A stretch of DNA of 64,000 nucleotides from the NCBI RefSeq assembly GCF_001550155.1, contig NZ_LRUF01000024.1:162648-226647 (forward strand), in the 5' to 3' direction. Under the pieces are notes generated by a model. It worked only from the letters and a program-made list of their open reading frames with translations, did not search any database and was not told the DNA's origin. The stretch is from Pseudoalteromonas arabiensis. Its GTDB lineage: Bacteria > Pseudomonadota > Gammaproteobacteria > Enterobacterales > Alteromonadaceae. This document shows, in pieces, positions 27,924 to 37,261 of the stretch (positions are counted from its first letter, which is position 1; each line of letters starts with the position of its first letter). The translations under genes were made by a program, and so were the position numbers.

Positions 27924-28323
27924 GTCTGTGGTCTTAGCGGTTACAATGCTCAGCTGATAGTGCAAAAGTTTGAGCAAAAAAGTTTTGATATGATATATGT
28001 ATATGTACCATATTTGCTGTAGCACTATTAGTTATTTTAAATGTTATACCAATCTTATTAGATTTTTTGTCATATAAACAGTGTACTATCAACTGTTTTG
28101 CACAAATGTAGAATAGCTTTGAATTAGAATAGCTGTTGATTTTAAAGCTATTTTTGAAGTTTTACGCAAATAAGAACGGTATAACTCAATATATTTGCAT
28201 GCTATCTTATAAAAAAAACATTTTAAACTGAACTTTTATATTCATCGTGCAGTCAGAGTTTGTGTAAACAATGGCGAGTATATGAATAGCAAGCAAGAAT
28301 CAAACAGAGGAGTACCGGCTCGA
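27924..28323. other. 400-base nadB/rpoE divergent spacer
   Basis: An AT-rich intergenic region between divergent genes. It must hold the nadB promoter on one side and the rpoE promoters on the other. A sigma-E-like promoter is listed separately. I see no RNA gene or repeat. Confidence 0.5.
28229..28257 (+). promoter_or_regulatory. Candidate sigma-E autoregulatory promoter of rpoE
   Basis: TGAACTT (28229-28235) and TCAGA (28253-28257) with 17 bases between them resemble the sigma-E consensus (GGAACTT, 16-17 bases, TCTGA), six of seven and four of five matches. E. coli rpoE also has a sigma-E-dependent promoter, so autoregulation is expected. Not proven from sequence alone. Confidence 0.5.
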
Positions 28324-28905
28324 ATGAGCGAGCAGGATTTGGATTTAGCGCTAGTTAAAAGGGTCCAGCAAGGAGATAAAAACGCCTTCAACCTATTAGT
28401 TAGAAAATATCAGAATAAAATCGCAGGCTTGATCTCACGTTATGTGTCGAATCAAGGTGATGTTGCTGATGTCGCTCAGGAAGCTTTTATTAAAGCTTAC
28501 CGTGCGTTACCTAACTTTAGAGGAGACAGCGCCTTTTATACTTGGTTATACCGTATCGCCGTAAATTGTGCTAAAAATTACTTAGTTGCTCAGGGCCGAA
28601 AGCCCCCAGCGAACGATGTTGATGCAGAAGAAGCTGAGTTTTATGACAGTGCAGATGCAATGCGTTCTAACGCATCGCCAGAAAATCTGTTACTCAGTGA
28701 CGAAGTACGTGCTGTAATTTTTAATACAATTGATAGTTTGCCTGAAGATCTGAAAACTGCGATTACCCTTCGAGAGATAGAAGGGATGAGCTATGAAGAA
28801 ATAGCCGTGGTTATGGATTGCCCCGTGGGGACTGTACGTTCACGTATATTCCGTGCCCGCGAAGCGATTGATAATAAATTAAATCCATTAATAGGTGAGT
28901 CTTAG
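28324..28905 (+). CDS. rpoE: RNA polymerase sigma-E factor
   Basis: This ECF sigma factor drives the envelope-stress regulon. Started at 28324 (MSEQDLDLALVKRV) it has 193 residues and aligns end to end with E. coli RpoE (MSEQLTDQVLVERV). An in-frame ATG at 28282 would add 14 residues. Region 2 (AFIKAYRALPNFRGDSAFYTW) contacts the -10 element. Region 4 (ITLREIEGMSYEEIAVVMDC with PVGTVRSRIFRAREAI) contacts the -35. It heads the rpoE-rseA-rseB-rseC operon. Confidence 0.96.
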   Translation: MSEQDLDLALVKRVQQGDKNAFNLLVRKYQNKIAGLISRYVSNQGDVADVAQEAFIKAYRALPNFRGDSAFYTWLYRIAVNCAKNYLVAQGRKPPANDVDAEEAEFYDSADAMRSNASPENLLLSDEVRAVIFNTIDSLPEDLKTAITLREIEGMSYEEIAVVMDCPVGTVRSRIFRAREAIDNKLNPLIGES

Positions 28906-28906
28906 T

Positions 28907-29533
28907 ATGACAAAAGCAGACGTTAACAAGTTGGATAACGAACAGCTATCCGCATTACTTGACGGCGAACAGCAACTAACCGATGAAGCGATAACAAAAG
29001 ATGATGTCGCGACATTTGGTCGTTATGCGATGATCGGTGATGCAATGCGTGCTGAGGCAAACAACAGCGCTTTTAACTTTGATATTGCCGACGCCGTTGC
29101 AGATGCACTTGAACACGAACCTGTCTATGCCGATTTCGCAAATAAAACAAATGCACCAAAAAGCGAAGAAATTGTGGCAGCAACAGGTACTGACAATGTT
29201 GTCGCATTTAACTGGCGCCGCCCATTTGCACAAGTTGCTATCGCAGCAAGCGTTGCAATGTTCGCGATAGTGGGCGTACAAACATTGCCGCAAAACAGTG
29301 AGTCACCTGAAAGTGACATTCCATTGCTACAAACAACCCCATTGACTGGCGTGGCATCACCGGTGAGCTACTCATCTGAACAGCCAGCGCTTGAAAATGC
29401 ACAGCAAGGTTTGCGTGAGTTACAGCAGCAGCGAATTGGTGCACTTGTTCTAGAGCACCATAGACAAGCACGTGTTGCTTATTCATTAGAAAAGTCGCAA
29501 ACTGAGGCCAAAGCCGAAGAGGAAAATCACTAA
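28907..29533 (+). CDS. rseA: Sigma-E anti-sigma factor RseA
   Basis: A 208-residue single-pass protein. The cytosolic N-terminus (LDNEQLSALLDGE) is the sigma-binding domain. One membrane helix lies at about residues 107-125, and a Q-rich periplasmic tail follows, which RseB would bind. Stress-triggered cleavage by DegS and RseP releases sigma-E. It begins one base after the rpoE stop with GGTGAG as ribosome site. The periplasmic part is divergent, but position and layout make the call safe. Confidence 0.92.
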   Translation: MTKADVNKLDNEQLSALLDGEQQLTDEAITKDDVATFGRYAMIGDAMRAEANNSAFNFDIADAVADALEHEPVYADFANKTNAPKSEEIVAATGTDNVVAFNWRRPFAQVAIAASVAMFAIVGVQTLPQNSESPESDIPLLQTTPLTGVASPVSYSSEQPALENAQQGLRELQQQRIGALVLEHHRQARVAYSLEKSQTEAKAEEENH

Positions 29534-29537
29534 TTTA

Positions 29538-30494
29538 ATGAAAGTTATTACTTTTATTTTATCGCTGGTAACAAGTGCATCCGCTTTTGCCAGCGACGAA
29601 AACCCCGCCAAAGCATTATTATTAGATATGGCTAAAGCCGTTCATACCCGTAATTTTGATGCATCCTTTGTGGTCGTTAAAGGTCAAGCAATGGAGCCTT
29701 ATCGCTGGTTACACGCAAAACAAGGTGATATTGAGCTTGAGCATTTAAGTTTATTGAATGGTGCTGGTCTTGAGATGGCGCGTGTGAACGATCACGTTAC
29801 TTATTTTGAGCCACACTCAGAGCCTTACTCTGTCAAAACTGACTCAATTGCAGGACCAATTCCAGAGGTTTTGTTTAAAGATATTGAGCGTTTAAGTGCT
29901 CATTATGATTTCGTTCTTGGCGGAAAAGGCCGTATAGCTGGGCGTTCAGCGCAATTGGTTCGTATAGAATCAAAAGACGAGTTTAAGTTTAATTACTGGA
30001 TTTGGCTTGATACTGAGTCATCATTATTACTTAAATCTGCTTATGTTAACCACAAAGGCGAAATGCTGGAACAATTACAGCTTACTCATATCAGTGTGAC
30101 GGAGCAGCCAGCTCCCTTATTGCTTGAGATGCAGAACCGTGACTTTCCAACTCCCTTACCAGTGAGTGAAATTGACAATGAAAGTACAGGTACGGCAGTT
30201 AATAACTGGAAGATTGGCTGGTTACCTGATGGATTTAAACTGTTAAAATCTGATCGCCATAAGCTTGATTTAAACAATGAGCTAACAGATTATTACTTGT
30301 ATTCAGATGGCTTTGTTGAAGTCTCTGTATTTGTTCAAAGACCATTGCCAGGCAAACGCCCCAGTGGTGCGCTTTCATCGGGCGCTACCACAATCTATGT
30401 GCATAACAGTGGTAGCTTTGATGTGTCAGTTGTTGGTAATATTCCCGCTATGACAGCTAAAGCCATTGCAGAGTCGGTAGCACGACCTCTTTAA
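29538..30494 (+). CDS. rseB: Sigma-E regulatory protein RseB
   Basis: A 318-residue periplasmic protein with a signal peptide ending SAFA. The large N-terminal LolA-like domain begins LLLDMAKAVHTRNFDASFVVV and a smaller C-terminal domain contains NNWKIGWLPDGFKLLKSDRH. RseB protects RseA from DegS and senses mislocalised lipopolysaccharide or lipoproteins. It starts four bases after rseA. Confidence 0.94.
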   Translation: MKVITFILSLVTSASAFASDENPAKALLLDMAKAVHTRNFDASFVVVKGQAMEPYRWLHAKQGDIELEHLSLLNGAGLEMARVNDHVTYFEPHSEPYSVKTDSIAGPIPEVLFKDIERLSAHYDFVLGGKGRIAGRSAQLVRIESKDEFKFNYWIWLDTESSLLLKSAYVNHKGEMLEQLQLTHISVTEQPAPLLLEMQNRDFPTPLPVSEIDNESTGTAVNNWKIGWLPDGFKLLKSDRHKLDLNNELTDYYLYSDGFVEVSVFVQRPLPGKRPSGALSSGATTIYVHNSGSFDVSVVGNIPAMTAKAIAESVARPL

Positions 30495-30497
30495 ACC

Positions 30498-30947
30498 ATG
30501 ATTGAACAAACACTTACTGTCGTGTCAGTAAAAGGCACGACAGCAAATTTAGAAGCAGAGCAAAAACAAGCCTGTGAAGGGTGCAATGGCCGTTGTGGCT
30601 CACAAGTCTTTGCCAAGTTATTTGGTACCGCTAAAAAAACATTCCCATACACATTCGATAATGAGCTAAAAGTAGGGCAAAAAGTAACCTTAGCGTTGGA
30701 TGATAGTCATTTAGTAAAACACGCGATGGCTGTGTATATGTTGCCTCTCTTACTTAGTTTAGGGTTCGCTTTAGCTGCTTTTGCAGTATTTTCGCTTGCT
30801 GAAGGGTGGCAAATTTTAGCAGCCTTGTTGGGAGGCTTAATTGGCTATGCGATAGCTAAATCAAGGGTTAAGAGCCTAAAACATGATATAAAAGTAATAA
30901 AAATTCACCCAATTACTATTCCTTTCACTCAAATAGATGGTGATTAA
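30498..30947 (+). CDS. rseC: SoxR-reducing/sigma-E system protein RseC
   Basis: A 149-residue membrane protein with a cysteine cluster (CEGCNGRCGS) near residue 25 and two membrane helices at about 78-95 and 100-116. RseC is linked to positive modulation of sigma-E and to the Rsx electron-transfer system that reduces SoxR. It starts three bases after rseB and closes the sigma-E operon. Confidence 0.92.
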   Translation: MIEQTLTVVSVKGTTANLEAEQKQACEGCNGRCGSQVFAKLFGTAKKTFPYTFDNELKVGQKVTLALDDSHLVKHAMAVYMLPLLLSLGFALAAFAVFSLAEGWQILAALLGGLIGYAIAKSRVKSLKHDIKVIKIHPITIPFTQIDGD

Positions 30948-31017
30948 AGCCAATTAAATGTAAAATTGCCGCTTTATACACTTAGTCCATTTTATATAGA
31001 AGTTTAGAATCCAGTTT

Positions 31018-32805
31018 ATGAAGCATATCCGTAATTTTTCGATCATCGCCCATATCGACCATGGTAAATCGACTCTCTCTGACCGTCTTATCCAAGTTTG
31101 TGGTGGTTTAACAGACCGTGAAATGCAGCAGCAGGTGTTAGACTCAATGGACATTGAGCGTGAGCGTGGTATCACCATTAAAGCGCAAAGTGTAACGCTA
31201 AATTATACAGCCAAAGATGGCGAGACCTATCAATTAAACTTCATCGACACGCCAGGGCACGTTGACTTCACTTACGAAGTATCACGTTCGCTTGCAGCCT
31301 GTGAAGGTGCGCTTTTAGTTGTTGATGCGGGTCAAGGTGTAGAAGCACAAACTTTGGCTAACTGCTATACAGCGATTGAAATGGACTTAGAAGTTATTCC
31401 TGTTCTAAACAAAATCGACTTACCGCAAGCCGATCCACTTCGCGTTGCTGAAGAAATCGAAGACATCATTGGTATCGACGCCTTAGAGGCTGTTCGTTGT
31501 AGTGCAAAAACAGGTATCGGTATTGAAGAAGTGTTAGAGGTTATCGTTAAAGATATTCCGCCACCAGAAGGTGACAAAGACAAGCCTCTACAAGCATTAA
31601 TTATCGATTCATGGTTTGACCCATACCAAGGCGTTGTATCATTAGTACGTATCAAGCACGGTGAGCTACGCGCGGGCGATAAAATTAAGATCATGTCGAA
31701 TGACCAAGTTCACATTGCTGATAAAGTGGGTATTTTCACACCAAAGCAAACTAACACGGGCATCTTAAAAACCGGTGAAGTGGGCTTTGTAATTGCGGGT
31801 ATTAAAGAAATCCATGGTGCACCAGTAGGTGATACCATTACTTTACAACGTAATTCTGCTCCAGAACGCTTACCAGGTTTCCAACGCATTAAACCACAGG
31901 TTTATGCGGGTATGTTCCCAATTTCATCAGATGATTATGAATCATTCCGTGATGCGCTTGATAAACTGAGCTTGAACGATGCATCGTTATTCTTCGAGCC
32001 AGAAAATTCAACAGCACTAGGTTTTGGTTTCCGTTGTGGCTTCTTAGGTATGCTACACATGGAAATCATCCAAGAGCGTCTTGAACGTGAATACGATATT
32101 GATCTTATTACCACGGCTCCTACGGTAATCTATGAAGTTGAAACTAAAGACGGCGTTAAGCAGATTGATAATCCATCTGATCTTCCACCGGTCAATAATA
32201 TTCTTGAGATCCGTGAGCCAATTGTTGAAGCTAACATATTAGTTCCACAAGAATTTTTAGGTAACGTAATTACGCTTTGTGTTGAAAAGCGCGGCGTACA
32301 AACTAAAATGAACTACCACGGTAAGCAAGTGGCGGTAACATACGAATTACCAATGGCTGAGGTCGTGATGGACTTCTTCGATAAGTTAAAATCAACAAGC
32401 CGTGGTTTTGCGTCACTTGATTATAACTTTAAGCACTTCCAAGCGTCAGACATGGTACGCGTGGACGTACTAATCAATGGTGAACGTGTCGATGCATTAG
32501 CCATCATTGTACACCGTGATATCGCGCAATCACGTGGTCGTCTATTAGCTGAGGCACTGAAAGATCTGATTCCACGCCAACAGTTTGATATTGCAATTCA
32601 AGCGGCAATTGGTCAGCATGTTATTGCGCGTACAACTGTCAAACAGTTACGTAAAAACGTAATTGCAAAGTGTTACGGTGGTGACGTAAGCCGTAAGAAA
32701 AAGCTTCTACAGAAGCAAAAAGAAGGTAAAAAGCGAATGAAGCAACTAGGTAACGTTGAAGTGCCGCAAGATGCGTTCTTAGCTATCCTTAAAGTTGGTA
32801 AATAA
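31018..32805 (+). CDS. lepA: Elongation factor 4 (LepA), ribosomal back-translocase GTPase
   Basis: A 595-residue translational GTPase. Its P-loop [10 protein letters not shown] lies at residues 10-19, switch II is DTPGHVDF, and the nucleotide-binding NKIDLP follows. The C-terminal domain unique to LepA ends in a basic tail ([18 protein letters not shown]). LepA acts on stalled ribosomes and in initiation-complex assembly. lepA-lepB-rnc-era-recO-pdxJ runs as one long same-strand block, the usual gammaproteobacterial order. Confidence 0.97.
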   Translation: MKHIRNFSIIAHIDHGKSTLSDRLIQVCGGLTDREMQQQVLDSMDIERERGITIKAQSVTLNYTAKDGETYQLNFIDTPGHVDFTYEVSRSLAACEGALLVVDAGQGVEAQTLANCYTAIEMDLEVIPVLNKIDLPQADPLRVAEEIEDIIGIDALEAVRCSAKTGIGIEEVLEVIVKDIPPPEGDKDKPLQALIIDSWFDPYQGVVSLVRIKHGELRAGDKIKIMSNDQVHIADKVGIFTPKQTNTGILKTGEVGFVIAGIKEIHGAPVGDTITLQRNSAPERLPGFQRIKPQVYAGMFPISSDDYESFRDALDKLSLNDASLFFEPENSTALGFGFRCGFLGMLHMEIIQERLEREYDIDLITTAPTVIYEVETKDGVKQIDNPSDLPPVNNILEIREPIVEANILVPQEFLGNVITLCVEKRGVQTKMNYHGKQVAVTYELPMAEVVMDFFDKLKSTSRGFASLDYNFKHFQASDMVRVDVLINGERVDALAIIVHRDIAQSRGRLLAEALKDLIPRQQFDIAIQAAIGQHVIARTTVKQLRKNVIAKCYGGDVSRKKKLLQKQKEGKKRMKQLGNVEVPQDAFLAILKVGK

Positions 32806-32830
32806 TAGAAGTTAATAAAGGAATTAATGC

Positions 32831-33766
32831 ATGGCGGGTTATTTTTCGATTTTTTTAGTGTTGTTAACGCTTGGCTCAGGGCTAATCTGGTTAATTGACC
32901 ATTTTATGTTTGCACCAAAGCGTCAACAACGCATCGCCCTTGCTCAAAATGCGTCGGGCGGTGAGCTAGACGAAGAAACTGCCGCATTAATTGCGCCAGA
33001 ACCAAGTATTACTGAAACGGCAAAATCAATCTTCCCGATGATCGCCGCAATTACAATTTTTCGTTCATTTATTTTTGAGCCGTTTCAGATACCATCAGGT
33101 TCGATGATGCCAACGCTATTGGTTGGTGACTTTATATTGGTTCAGAAGTACTCATATGGTATTAAAGATCCAGTATGGCGTACTCAACTTGTTGATGTTG
33201 ATGAGCCAGAGCGTGGTGATATAGTTGTATTTAAATACCCTTTGGATGAGCGCGTGGATTACATTAAACGTGCTGTCGGTTTACCAGGGGATAAAATAGT
33301 TTATCGTAATAAGCATCTTTATATCCAACCTAAGTGTGAGGATGGAGCAACGCAGCAAGGTGAGTTGTTGTGTAATGAATACAATAAAATTGATATGGAA
33401 ATTCTCAATAGTGACGAATTCAAGCAAGGGTCTATGAATTTAGTACGCTTAGATGAAAATCTAGGCACAGTGAATCATAACATCTTGATTAACCCTGAAG
33501 CGCTTGAAATGAAAGGCCGTTATTATCAACAACCAGGTACACGCTCAGATGAGTGGGTTGTTCCTGCTGATCATTATTTTATGATGGGTGATAATCGTGA
33601 TAACAGCCAAGACAGTCGCTTTTGGGGCTTTGTGCCAAAAGAAAACCTGGTAGGTAAAGCCGTCTTTATATGGATGAGTTTTGAATTTGAAAATGGCCCA
33701 GATGACTTCTTACCAAGCTGGGTTCCAACTGGTGTTCGTTTTGAACGCCTAGGTAATATTCAGTAA
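32831..33766 (+). CDS. lepB: Signal peptidase I
   Basis: A 311-residue membrane-bound protease that removes Sec and Tat signal peptides. Two N-terminal membrane segments precede the periplasmic catalytic domain. The nucleophile serine lies in [14 protein letters not shown] (near 91) and the general-base lysine in [12 protein letters not shown] (near 145). The downstream conserved box is [15 protein letters not shown]. It lies 25 bases after lepA with AAAGGA ahead of the start. Confidence 0.97.
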   Translation: MAGYFSIFLVLLTLGSGLIWLIDHFMFAPKRQQRIALAQNASGGELDEETAALIAPEPSITETAKSIFPMIAAITIFRSFIFEPFQIPSGSMMPTLLVGDFILVQKYSYGIKDPVWRTQLVDVDEPERGDIVVFKYPLDERVDYIKRAVGLPGDKIVYRNKHLYIQPKCEDGATQQGELLCNEYNKIDMEILNSDEFKQGSMNLVRLDENLGTVNHNILINPEALEMKGRYYQQPGTRSDEWVVPADHYFMMGDNRDNSQDSRFWGFVPKENLVGKAVFIWMSFEFENGPDDFLPSWVPTGVRFERLGNIQ

Positions 33767-33768
33767 CG

Positions 33769-34446
33769 ATGAAAAAAAACGTAACAGAGTTATACAAAAA
33801 AATAGGTTATACATTCACTGATCAAGCTTTGCTTGAACAGGCAATGACGCACCGCAGCCATAAAGGTCAACATAATGAGCGCTTAGAGTTTTTAGGTGAT
33901 TCTATATTGAGCTTTGTGATTGCGAATGCGCTTTACAGCAAATTTCCTAAAGCGCGAGAAGGTGACTTAAGTCGCATGCGCTCAACCTTAGTGCGTGGTC
34001 AAACACTGGCTGAATTTGGTCTTGAGTTTGGCTTAGGCGATTACTTACGCTTGGGTCCTGGTGAGCTTAAAAGCGGCGGTTTTCGTCGTGAATCGACCTT
34101 AGCCGACGCAGTTGAAGCCATTATTGGTGCCGTATTCCTTGATTCAAACATTGAACAATGTGGTGAGTTAATTTTAAGCTGGTATGAATCGCGACTTGAT
34201 GCAATTTCACCGGGTTTAAATCAGAAAGATCCAAAGACATTACTTCAAGAATACTTACAAGCGCGCAAGTTATCGTTACCAGGCTACACTGTTATTGATA
34301 CAAAAGGTCAAGCGCACAATCAAACATTCACGGTTGAATGTATTGTTGAAGGGATGGATAGTATTATCTCAGTCGGTAGCTCGCGTCGTAAAGCGGAGCA
34401 AAAAGCTGCTGAAAAAGCCTTAAAGATACTTAAAAATGAATCTTGA
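33769..34446 (+). CDS. rnc: Ribonuclease III
   Basis: A 225-residue double-strand-specific endoribonuclease. The catalytic signature [13 protein letters not shown] is near residue 38. The second acidic motif [17 protein letters not shown] is near 110, and the C-terminal dsRNA-binding domain (residues about 155-223) starts [11 protein letters not shown]. It processes rRNA and many mRNAs. It overlaps the era start by 11 bases. Confidence 0.97.
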   Translation: MKKNVTELYKKIGYTFTDQALLEQAMTHRSHKGQHNERLEFLGDSILSFVIANALYSKFPKAREGDLSRMRSTLVRGQTLAEFGLEFGLGDYLRLGPGELKSGGFRRESTLADAVEAIIGAVFLDSNIEQCGELILSWYESRLDAISPGLNQKDPKTLLQEYLQARKLSLPGYTVIDTKGQAHNQTFTVECIVEGMDSIISVGSSRRKAEQKAAEKALKILKNES

Positions 34447-35368
34447 TGATTTAATTAGCAAAGAGCCAGCAGAGCTTGATACGCACTGCGGGATGATTGC
34501 CATTGTTGGCCGTCCAAATGTGGGTAAATCAACTTTACTTAACTACATTGTTGAGCAAAAGGTGAGTATTACCTCGCGTAAACCACAAACCACACGTCAT
34601 CGTATTATGGGTATTCATACAGAAGGCAAATACCAAGCCGTGTACGTAGATACGCCAGGCTTACACGTTGACGAAAAACGTGCCATTAACCGCTTAATGA
34701 ATCGTGCAGCATCAAGCTCAATTGGTGATGTGGAGCTGATCATTTTTGTGGTTGAAGGTACGCATTGGAATGACGACGATGAGATGGTACTTAATAAAGT
34801 ACGTCAAAGCGGTCGCCCAGTGCTATTGGTTATGAATAAAATTGACCAAGTTAAAGACCGTGACTTAGTACTGCCGCACATGCAGTTTTTGGGCGGTAAA
34901 TTTGATTTCGTTGGTATCATGCCTGTTTCGGCAAAGCAGGGAAAAAATATTGAACTCATTAAAGATGAAGTGAAAAAGCGCTTACCGCTTTGTGAATTTT
35001 ATTTCCCTGAAGACTATGTGACAGACCGTTCAATGCGCTTTATGGCGGCAGAGGTGATCCGTGAAAAGCTAATGCGCTTTATGGGTGATGAATTACCGTA
35101 TTCTGTTACCGTTGAAATCGAGCAATTTAAATGGCTTGATAACGGTGTATGGCAAATTAATGGTCTGATCCTCGTTGAGCGTGAAACGCAAAAGCGCATG
35201 GTCATTGGCAACAAAGGCGAAAAGCTGAAAGTGATTGGCCGTGAAGCTCGTAAGGACCTTGAAGACATGCTTGATAATAAAGTGTTCTTAGAGCTTTGGG
35301 TAAAAGTGAAATCAGGCTGGGCTGACGATGAGCGTGCACTACGTAGCCTTGGCTATGGTGAAGACTAA
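34436..35368 (+). CDS. era: GTPase Era, 16S rRNA/30S assembly factor
   Basis: A 310-residue GTPase with G1 [10 protein letters not shown]3 DTPGL and G4 NKID. The C-terminal KH domain (with the [20 protein letters not shown] stretch) binds the 3' end of 16S rRNA. Era couples 30S maturation to growth. Overlap with rnc implies coupled translation, as in E. coli. Confidence 0.97.
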   Translation: MNLDDLISKEPAELDTHCGMIAIVGRPNVGKSTLLNYIVEQKVSITSRKPQTTRHRIMGIHTEGKYQAVYVDTPGLHVDEKRAINRLMNRAASSSIGDVELIIFVVEGTHWNDDDEMVLNKVRQSGRPVLLVMNKIDQVKDRDLVLPHMQFLGGKFDFVGIMPVSAKQGKNIELIKDEVKKRLPLCEFYFPEDYVTDRSMRFMAAEVIREKLMRFMGDELPYSVTVEIEQFKWLDNGVWQINGLILVERETQKRMVIGNKGEKLKVIGREARKDLEDMLDNKVFLELWVKVKSGWADDERALRSLGYGED

Positions 35369-35384
35369 GTAAAGCCTACACGCC

Positions 35385-36071
35385 ATGGATAGCGAATTCT
35401 ACACAGCATACTTGCTGCATCGACGTCCCTTTAGTGACTCGCAAGTCATGCTAGATATGCTGGTAGAAGGCGTTGGTCAGCTCAGAATGCTGGCTCGTAT
35501 TAGTGGCCGTCAGGCCACTAAACATAAAGCACAACTGCAACCCTTCCAATCACTGCTGGTCAAGTACAGCGGCAAATCAGATTTAAAATACATTAATCAC
35601 TTTGAACCCCATGATGGCCAAACTATGCTTACTGGCACCGAGCTCTATTGCGGTTTCTATTTGAACGAATTAACTAATCGTATCGTACCAATCAATGAGC
35701 CGATGGAAAGTGTTTATCATCTTTATAAGCAGCATTTAGACGAGTTATCAACCACTAAAAACCTACAAGCTGTGCTGCGCTCGTACGAGTTTCAGTTACT
35801 TGAAATGCTTGGTTATGGCGTTGATTTTAGTGTGGATGCGCAAGGGGATGAAATTAACGATGCAGCAAATTACCAGTACTTTGCTGAGTACGGCTTTTTG
35901 TTGCATGACGACCCCCTCAGTGGCTTTTCTGGAAAGCAGTTAAATGCTATTGCTGCTCATGACTTTAGCGCACCAGATGTGTTATATATGGCAAAGCAAT
36001 TAAGCCGATATCTACTTAAGCCTTTACTTGGCAAAAAGCCATTAAAAAGCCGTGAGTTATTTATTAAGTAG
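35385..36071 (+). CDS. recO: DNA repair protein RecO
   Basis: A 228-residue protein with an N-terminal OB fold (AYLLHRRPFSDSQVMLDML is typical) and a helical C-terminal part. RecO with RecR loads RecA on SSB-coated DNA in the RecF pathway. The zinc-binding cysteines found in some RecO proteins are not evident, as in E. coli RecO. Located between era and pdxJ, the standard order. Confidence 0.95.
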   Translation: MDSEFYTAYLLHRRPFSDSQVMLDMLVEGVGQLRMLARISGRQATKHKAQLQPFQSLLVKYSGKSDLKYINHFEPHDGQTMLTGTELYCGFYLNELTNRIVPINEPMESVYHLYKQHLDELSTTKNLQAVLRSYEFQLLEMLGYGVDFSVDAQGDEINDAANYQYFAEYGFLLHDDPLSGFSGKQLNAIAAHDFSAPDVLYMAKQLSRYLLKPLLGKKPLKSRELFIK

Positions 36072-36114
36072 GCTGAAACTCAGCCATTAATCGTTGTTTT
36101 AAACAGGTAAAAAA

Positions 36115-36846
36115 ATGAAAGATATTCTTCTTGGTGTAAACGTTGATCATATTGCCACTTTACGCCAAGCGCGTGGCACAAGTTACCCAGATCCAGCCCA
36201 TGCGGCCGCGGTTGCTGAACATGCTGGTGCAGATGGTATTACTATTCATTTGCGTGAAGATCGGCGTCATATTCAAGACCGTGACGTGTATGTAATGGCA
36301 AAAACAATTCAAACACGTATGAATCTTGAAATTGCCGTAACTGATGAAATGATTGATATTGCCCTTGAAGTGAAACCGGCTTATGTGTGTTTGGTGCCGG
36401 AAAAGCGTGAGGAGCTAACGACCGAAGGTGGCCTTGACGTAGTGGGTAACTTTGAAAAAGTAAAAACAGCGACAGAAAAACTAACAGCAGCGGGTATTAA
36501 GGTGTCGTTATTCATCGATGCCGACAACGCGCAACTTGACGCTGCAAAAGCCTGTAATGCCCCATACGTTGAAATTCATACCGGCGCCTATGCTGATGCA
36601 GAAAATGACCAAGCGCTTCACACAGAGCTTGAGCGCATTCGCAGTGGCGTACAATATGCCGATAGCCTTGGCTTAATCGTCAATGCGGGTCATGGCCTTC
36701 ATTACCACAACGTAAAACCGATTGCAGCAATGCCAGAAATCTACGAGTTGAACATTGGTCATGCGATTATTGCCCGTGCAGCAATTGATGGTTTAGAAAA
36801 AGCAGTGAGCGATATGAAGCGTTTAATGATCGAGGCGCGTTTATAA
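36115..36846 (+). CDS. pdxJ: Pyridoxine 5'-phosphate synthase
   Basis: A 243-residue TIM-barrel enzyme that makes pyridoxine 5'-phosphate from deoxyxylulose phosphate and 3-amino-2-oxopropyl phosphate. The N-terminal [20 protein letters not shown] and the [14 protein letters not shown] box are diagnostic, and [11 protein letters not shown] near residue 195 is also conserved. It ends the lepA-to-pdxJ block. The usual next gene, acpS, is absent here. Confidence 0.97.
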   Translation: MKDILLGVNVDHIATLRQARGTSYPDPAHAAAVAEHAGADGITIHLREDRRHIQDRDVYVMAKTIQTRMNLEIAVTDEMIDIALEVKPAYVCLVPEKREELTTEGGLDVVGNFEKVKTATEKLTAAGIKVSLFIDADNAQLDAAKACNAPYVEIHTGAYADAENDQALHTELERIRSGVQYADSLGLIVNAGHGLHYHNVKPIAAMPEIYELNIGHAIIARAAIDGLEKAVSDMKRLMIEARL

Positions 36847-36886
36847 TTGAGCTTTAGTCACTGAGTTTTAAAACTGCTCCGCGTTT

Positions 36887-37213
36887 TTATTTGCTCAAAT
36901 AAATGATCAACTGTGCAAGCTCTGATGATAACAAGGGAGAAAGACATAGCAGGGCGATTAAATACTGGTGCTTTTTCTTATAGTTCTGCAATACTTCGTC
37001 ACCCAGTGTCGATAGCTCTCCCTTTTTAATTGAATGAAAAATAACGGAGTTTGGTTTCTCCTTCATTAACTTTGCTTTCTTGTTATATTCGTGCCATTGC
37101 TGTGTGTAGTTAGTCTTTACGTAATTATTAGCGACTTTACTTAGCTTAGTATAAAGATGAAAAAACCAAGCGAGCGAAACCGCACTAAAGACGATAAGTA
37201 AAACAAAATACAT
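36887..37213 (-). CDS. Small two-helix membrane protein, unknown
   Basis: A 108-residue protein with an N-terminal membrane helix (YFVLLIVFSAVSLAWFFHLY), a basic soluble middle and a C-terminal hydrophobic stretch (LIALLCLSPLLSSELAQLII). I do not recognise a family. It lies after barA on the same strand, 48 bases downstream, and converges with pdxJ. It occupies the place where acpS is normally found. Confidence 0.55.
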   Translation of the reverse strand: MYFVLLIVFSAVSLAWFFHLYTKLSKVANNYVKTNYTQQWHEYNKKAKLMKEKPNSVIFHSIKKGELSTLGDEVLQNYKKKHQYLIALLCLSPLLSSELAQLIIYLSK

Positions 37214-37261
37214 AACAGTTTCCTTATGAAATTCACATTTAGAGCATGCAGTCGAATGCTG

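Noticed and set aside
27924..28025. Extra 34 residues at the N-terminus of NadB
   Set aside because: The extension is AT-rich with no similarity to NadB; starting at 27923 gives exactly the usual 540 residues.
28976..29486. Cysteine-rich minus-strand frames over rseA
   Set aside because: Antisense to the rseA frame, whose place in the sigma-E operon is secure; the cysteines come from the complement of GCA/GCT-rich codons.
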